NCBI GenBank assembly: GCA_014084085.1
Contig: NPFB01000081.1
Location: 8,490 to 72,489, forward strand
Source: Hondaea fermentalgiana
Lineage: Eukaryota; Sar; Bigyra; Thraustochytrida; Thraustochytriidae
Length of the DNA stretch: 64,000 nucleotides
Reading direction: 5' to 3'
Shown: positions 59,831 to 64,000 of the stretch, piece after piece
How the letters are laid out: each line of letters begins with the position of its first letter
Numbering within the stretch: the stretch's first letter is position 1
Translations under genes and position numbers: made by a program
The notes under the pieces: generated by a model
What the model was told of the DNA's origin: nothing
Database searches by the model: none
Seen by the model: only the letters and a program-made list of their open reading frames with translations

Positions 59831-62508
59831 TTACTCGCGCGAAGCGCTGGTAACTGCAACTTGAACAGGTTGCTTCTTGTCGCCTGCGCTTGGATCCTGT
59901 AGTCGCAGACGCCGATGGCGAAACCAAAGGAGAGCGACAGCGCCGCACACGGCCATGACACCAACAACAGCACCAGCAATCACTTCCCAACTCGATCCCG
60001 ATTTCGACGAGGAACAGGGCTCGGTTGTAAGATTATTGAACTGGCTTGGCTGAGGTCCGCAAAGTGGGTTTCCTTCAGCGAGGCTGTAGATGCGAATCCA
60101 TTCAAATTTGCTCATCAGCGGTCTCGACAAAGGCAGCCAATTATCTCATCGCGAGATGCCTTTTGTCTCTTGTACTTACAGGGTTGTGAGCGCCGTCATT
60201 CTCGAAAAGACATCGGGAAGGGTTCTGAAATTGTTCGATCTCAGATCTCTTGTGACGCAGCATAAGTTGAGCAACTTTTGGTTAGAATTTGCTCGTTTGG
60301 CACAGGTACGGGCAAATCAAGGCATATGTAACGTACAGGTACGTGAGATTGGTCAGGTGTGCAAAACTCTCTGGCAGCGTCGAGATCTGGTTCGAGCTGA
60401 AACTCCTACAGATTTCCTCGTCAAGTTAGCTCTTGTACCAAGTCTTTCGTGTAGAGTTGCAGACTTTTACAAATACGACTTACAGAGCCAGCATGTTGGT
60501 CATGCCACCGAATGTGTCTGGCAGATTGGAGAGCTTGTTCTCATCGAGAGTTCTGCATCTTCAATTGTCAGATGCACTGTATTCGCCTCGCCAGAACAAT
60601 TGTCGAAACGAACTTACAAGGTTTCCAGGATAGAAAGGTCGCCAATGTGATCGGGAAGCGAGGACAGCGAATTGGAAGAGACGTAGCTGTGGCATGATTT
60701 ACGGGAGGGCAAGCATCAGTCAGTAAGAGCGTCAAGCTGCTGCCCATTGATCAGATTGAAAGCGCTGTCAAACTCACAAGTCAGTCAGCTTCGTGAGCAT
60801 AGTCAATGTCTCCGGAAGAGAAGTAAGCTGGTTTGATTGAAGAAACCTGTTGCGTTGAATCACTTCGTTGGCTTTTCGGTTTGATACGCTTGAGCGATTC
60901 CTTTTCATGTTCAACTTACAGTGTGTCGACCTGGGCAAGCAAACCAAAGTCATCTGGAAGAGAGGAGAGCTCGTTCGTGTCGAGGTACCTGTCGGCGATG
61001 CAGAAGCGTTTTTGTCAGACCCTGAAAACGCAGATGACCTCGTGAAAAAATGAGAACTAACAGTCTACTAAGAGCAATCAGATTGGTAAAGCTCTCTGGA
61101 AGGGAGGAGAACTGGTTGCCAGAGCAGTAGCTATCGAGTTCGAGATCGAGCAGGTTAGAGAAACGTTCAAACGCACGTTTGACGTCTGTTGTGCGCAAAC
61201 TCACAAACGTCGTAAGGCCGTCAGGTTGCCAAAGTTCTCGGGTAGAGAGGTAAGAGCGTTCTTGTAGCAGCGGCTGTTGCGGCGCATGGTGTTTGATGAT
61301 TTTATTTGTGGTCAGCTTCGAACGAGATGCCTCGCGACGCACACTTAAAAAAAGAAACACCTCAAACAAGTCGCTCAACTCACAGGTCAGACAGCTTCTG
61401 GAGCTCGCAAATCCCTTCCGGAAAAGATTGTAAAAGGTTTGTGGAAACCCGGCTGTGACGACATTCGAACATATTGCGTAAGTTCGAAGAAAATGCTTTG
61501 CAAGCTTGCACAAAACGAATTTGCACCTTTGACGAATTGACTTACAGAGTTCTGAGCTCCTCTAAAGCGTTGATCGTCGTTGGGAGAGAGGCAAGGTGGT
61601 TGACTTCAAGATCTCTGTGCCATGGCAACGATCGGGTCAGTTTTGTGCTGCAAAAAGGAAACAGAATGCAGCCCTCCTTTCACGTTGTTGCTCCGCAGAA
61701 GGCAGACTCACAAGGTTCGAAGAGCGTCGAGCGCCCCAATTCCTTCAGGAATCGAGGTGAGGTTGTTGCTGGTGAGACGTCTGTAAGAATTTGGGGCAAA
61801 GGTAAGTCAGTCTTTGGCTCGCCAAGGATCAGTCATTCCTGTACTTTAAACTCACAAGCTCGTCAGCGTAGCGAGAGTGGTGATGGCATCTGGGAACGTG
61901 GAAAGCTGATTGGTTCTCAGGTCCCTATTCCAATGTGCGACGCGTTAGTGAGCTTTGAGCCTCTGGATAAAGTATCTTGGAACCTAAACTCACAGCTTTT
62001 TCAGGGAATTAAGGTCGCTAATGCAAGTGGGGACCGAGGTTATGTTCGTTTCGCGCCAGATTCTAGTATGAACGAAGACAAATCAAAAGTTAGCGGGCGC
62101 GTGTTTCGTTTTGTTTCACAAGGTTCGTTTCAAGGCCGAGCGGAACACGTACAATTCTGTCAGTGCCGGCAGAAGGCAGACAGTGTCCGTCATTGAGGTG
62201 AGATCGAACGACGATAAGATGGCGCTGAGCGAATAAACAAAAAAGACCAACAAAAGCAGCATTAGCATTCAGCTTGATATATGCGACGTGGGAGAACGAG
62301 GAGCTTGGCTCATGGGGAAAACGTACAGGTACTTGAGGTCCGGCACATCGGTGAGAGATGGAATCATCGCAAGAGAGCTCATCTCGGTGCAGGTGAGCTC
62401 CGTCGATGCTCCACTGCAGATCTCGGTATCGCAAAAGCAAGAGGCCTGAGCCACGCGCGTGCAGACGGCCGTGAGGCCAAGACACAGTATCCATCCCGCG
62501 AGACGCAT
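59831..62508 (-). CDS. 16-exon LRR membrane protein, one repeat per exon
   Basis: Exons: 62508-62327, 62224-62153, 62062-61994, 61924-61856, 61780-61712, 61614-61546, 61452-61384, 61273-61205, 61130-61062, 60988-60920, 60846-60778, 60686-60618, 60552-60484, 60405-60337, 60248-60180, 60083-59831. All 15 introns (65-110 bp) are GT-AG, phase 2, splitting a Leu/Phe codon. The 1404-nt CDS encodes 467 aa. It begins with a signal peptide (MRLAGWILCLGLTAVCTRVA) and a Cys-rich cap (CFCDTEICSGASTELTC), followed by fourteen 23-24-residue leucine-rich repeats (one per exon; LDLRTNQLSTFPDAITTLAT is typical), a short Pro/Cys linker (NPLCGPQP), one TM helix (VIAGAVVGVMAVCGAVALLW) and a 30-residue basic tail. 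It is probably a cell-surface recognition or adhesion protein; the ligand is unknown. Frame-only prediction misses it. Confidence 0.93.
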
Positions 62509-63572
62509 CTTCGTCCTGCCTCGACGAGTGCCTCTCTCCGACGGTGCCCTTTCTGACTTTTCTCGTGGCTCCTCCTCGTTCGCGTTTTGCACACCATCCT
62601 CGCTCGCTCCCTTCGTCTTTTCACTTCCTCTTGTCGATCCCGCTCTCTCGGTCGCGCGAGCTGAGGTGTACGAACCACGCAAAGTCTCGAGCAAACCTTG
62701 GCCGCGAGGGCCTTTCGTGTCCCACCTCCGGAGCGCCGCGCGCCGGCCGTGCTAGAGCGCCATTCCACCCTTCAAGTTCTGCTCGGCCGAATTCGCGGCG
62801 TCCACGCCACGGAAATCGTCGGTCTTCACCACGCCCTTCACGGCGGGCCTCGAGTGCTGCGCGACGACGTTTTTCGTATGCACCAATGCGTCATCCTCGG
62901 GCTGGCTGGCCTGCATCCGGGTCTCGCGATGTTCGCTCAACCTCTTGCAGGAGCTCCTTTTCTTGACGGGAGAGGCCGCGACTCGTACGAGTTCGTTCGT
63001 AGGAGGGAATCGTGAGTGTGGGTGTGCGCGATCGTGCCGCCGTTGTTGTTGTATATAATACTGCTGAGGGTGTGGAAACACGAGCTTTTTGTACGTGTAT
63101 ACACTATCCGTGTATTGAGAATAGAATAACTGGGAGCCAAATTGAAGACACGCACAGGAAAGCTCAGTGTTGCGAAGTGAGGATAATCGTAAGCTTTGCG
63201 TTGCGTTGTGTTGCGTTGCGTTGCGTTGTGCGCATCGCGCTGTTGCCGGAGGCCCCTGGCCATCTTTCCTCGTCGGTCCGTCAGTCATGCATGGTCCGAG
63301 GCAAGGAAGGACTCGGCAAACGTGCATGTAAAGTATACGTATCTAATAACACATGGTCGTACTACGACGTCTACCATGCGAGTCGTCGTAAGCGCGGAGA
63401 AGTTGGTGTTGTCATCGATCACCTCGGCGGCTCGAGGCTCGTGGTTTCCTCGTGCCAGGGCATGAAACAACGAAAGCGAATTCATGAAGTGAAGAACGCG
63501 AAGCTTGTCAGGGATCTTGGAGCGAGTGCGTCAACGTAAGGAAGGATGGCATAACCAAACGAGCAGAAGACC
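62509..63572. other. Divergent intergenic region
   Basis: This lies between the LRR gene (-) and the MFS gene (+). It contains (GCGTT)n at 63196-63230. No gene was recognised. Confidence 0.5.
63196..63230. repeat. Pentanucleotide array (GCGTT)n
   Basis: About seven units, one GTGTT variant, lie about 345 bp upstream of the ATG at 63573. Confidence 0.85.
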
Positions 63573-64000
63573 ATGACGCAGCACGGGGAAACGACGAGCG
63601 CGCTCGGCGAGGGGGGCGGCGGGCGCGGCGCGCGGTGGCCTGCGCTGGCGTGCGGATGCCTGCTGCTGGTGGTGGCCGGGAACATCTACGCCTTTGGCGT
63701 GTGGAGTGAGGCGCTCTCGCTGCGATGGCCCGAGCACGAACGCGCCCACGGCCAGGCGCTCTTGAGCACGCTGTACGAGTGCACGCTCGTGGGTACCTAC
63801 GTGCCAGTGTCCGGGTTCTTCTTTCATAAGTTCGGCACGCGCAAGACGATGCTCGTGGGTGCCGTGCTCAACACGTGCGCCTACGCAACGGTCTATCTGC
63901 AGTTCTTTAGCGGCCCCGAACGTGCCCCGAATGTCCTTTCCTACGTGGCCTTTTTCATGATTGGCCACGCGACGAGCTTCATCGACATTGCCATCATTGG
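63573..64000 (+). CDS. MFS transporter, nodulin-like/NFD4 type (5' part, cut by the window edge)
   Basis: The frame from ATGACGCAGCAC runs open to the window end (142 codons). After a Gly-rich start, the first helices appear: PALACGCLLLVVAGNIYAFG (about 30-49), then a loop WSEALSLRWP, LSTLYECTLVGTYVPVSGFF (about 70-89), the GTRKTMLVGAVLNTCAY step (MFS signature between TM2 and TM3) and LSYVAFFMIGHATSFIDIAI. The WPALxxG...YxFGxWS pattern is that of the nodulin-like/monocarboxylate-type MFS families (NFD4). The substrate is unknown. The gene continues past the end of the window, so its length and its C-terminal half are not visible. Confidence 0.75.
   Translation, partial: MTQHGETTSALGEGGGGRGARWPALACGCLLLVVAGNIYAFGVWSEALSLRWPEHERAHGQALLSTLYECTLVGTYVPVSGFFFHKFGTRKTMLVGAVLNTCAYATVYLQFFSGPERAPNVLSYVAFFMIGHATSFIDIAII

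Overview
The window looks like nuclear DNA of a microbial eukaryote with compact, mostly intronless genes on both strands, GC-rich intergenic DNA and many short tandem repeats. The gene content is an archaeal-type riboflavin enzyme, three/four-repeat MYB factors, a ZIP11-type metal transporter, YIP1, eIF3j, a cytosolic-type HisRS, a MAPKKK and a nodulin-like MFS transporter. It best fits a stramenopile protist, most likely a thraustochytrid/labyrinthulomycete. That assignment is an inference from gene style; no rRNA or organellar marker is present. Many reading frames open with GTG or TTG, so I placed each start at the first plausible ATG.

Layout. 0-3.4 kb: GC-rich intergenic DNA and a decayed TPR (kinesin-light-chain-like) gene. 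3.4-6.8 kb (-): a secreted Cys-rich protein made of two homologous halves, each with a VWD-like core. 6.8-10.9 kb: no recognisable gene. 10.9-18.4 kb: ZIP11-type transporter (-), a two-exon tri-longin (Fuzzy/MON1/HPS1-class) gene (+), a KCTD-type BTB protein (-) and a MYB factor (-). 20-33 kb: a run rich in nucleic-acid enzymes, with an EEP hydrolase (+), an AP endonuclease with PIP-like motifs (+), an XPF-like SHOC1/ZIP2 candidate (-), a four-TM protein (+), HisRS (+) and an RTEL1/FANCJ-class helicase fused to a PIAS-type SP-RING (-). 33-35 kb: a ~166-bp satellite array and GC-rich leader. 35-42 kb: a four-repeat MYB with an N-myristoylation-like start (+), a polytopic membrane protein (+), a SelW-like fold protein interrupted by a C2H2 finger (+) and YIP1 (-). 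43.6 kb: a 100-N gap. 44-46.4 kb: archaeal-type RibB (+) and eIF3j (+). 46.5-47.5 kb: a decayed ankyrin gene. 47.5-53.5 kb: about 6 kb with no recognisable gene. 53.5-59.6 kb: MAPKKK (+), a candidate 38-aa membrane microprotein (-) and a DSP-fold pseudophosphatase (+). 59.8-62.5 kb (-): a 16-exon leucine-rich-repeat membrane protein reconstructed by hand, one repeat per exon. 63.6 kb to the end (+): 5' part of an MFS transporter.

The most striking items are the LRR gene with 15 phase-2 introns in an otherwise intron-poor region, the SP-RING/helicase fusion, the zinc finger inside a Rdx-type fold, the archaeal-type RibB, and a recurring pattern of 5-bp tandem repeats upstream of start codons. 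No tRNA, rRNA, CRISPR array or complete transposon was seen. All motif and domain calls were made by eye.
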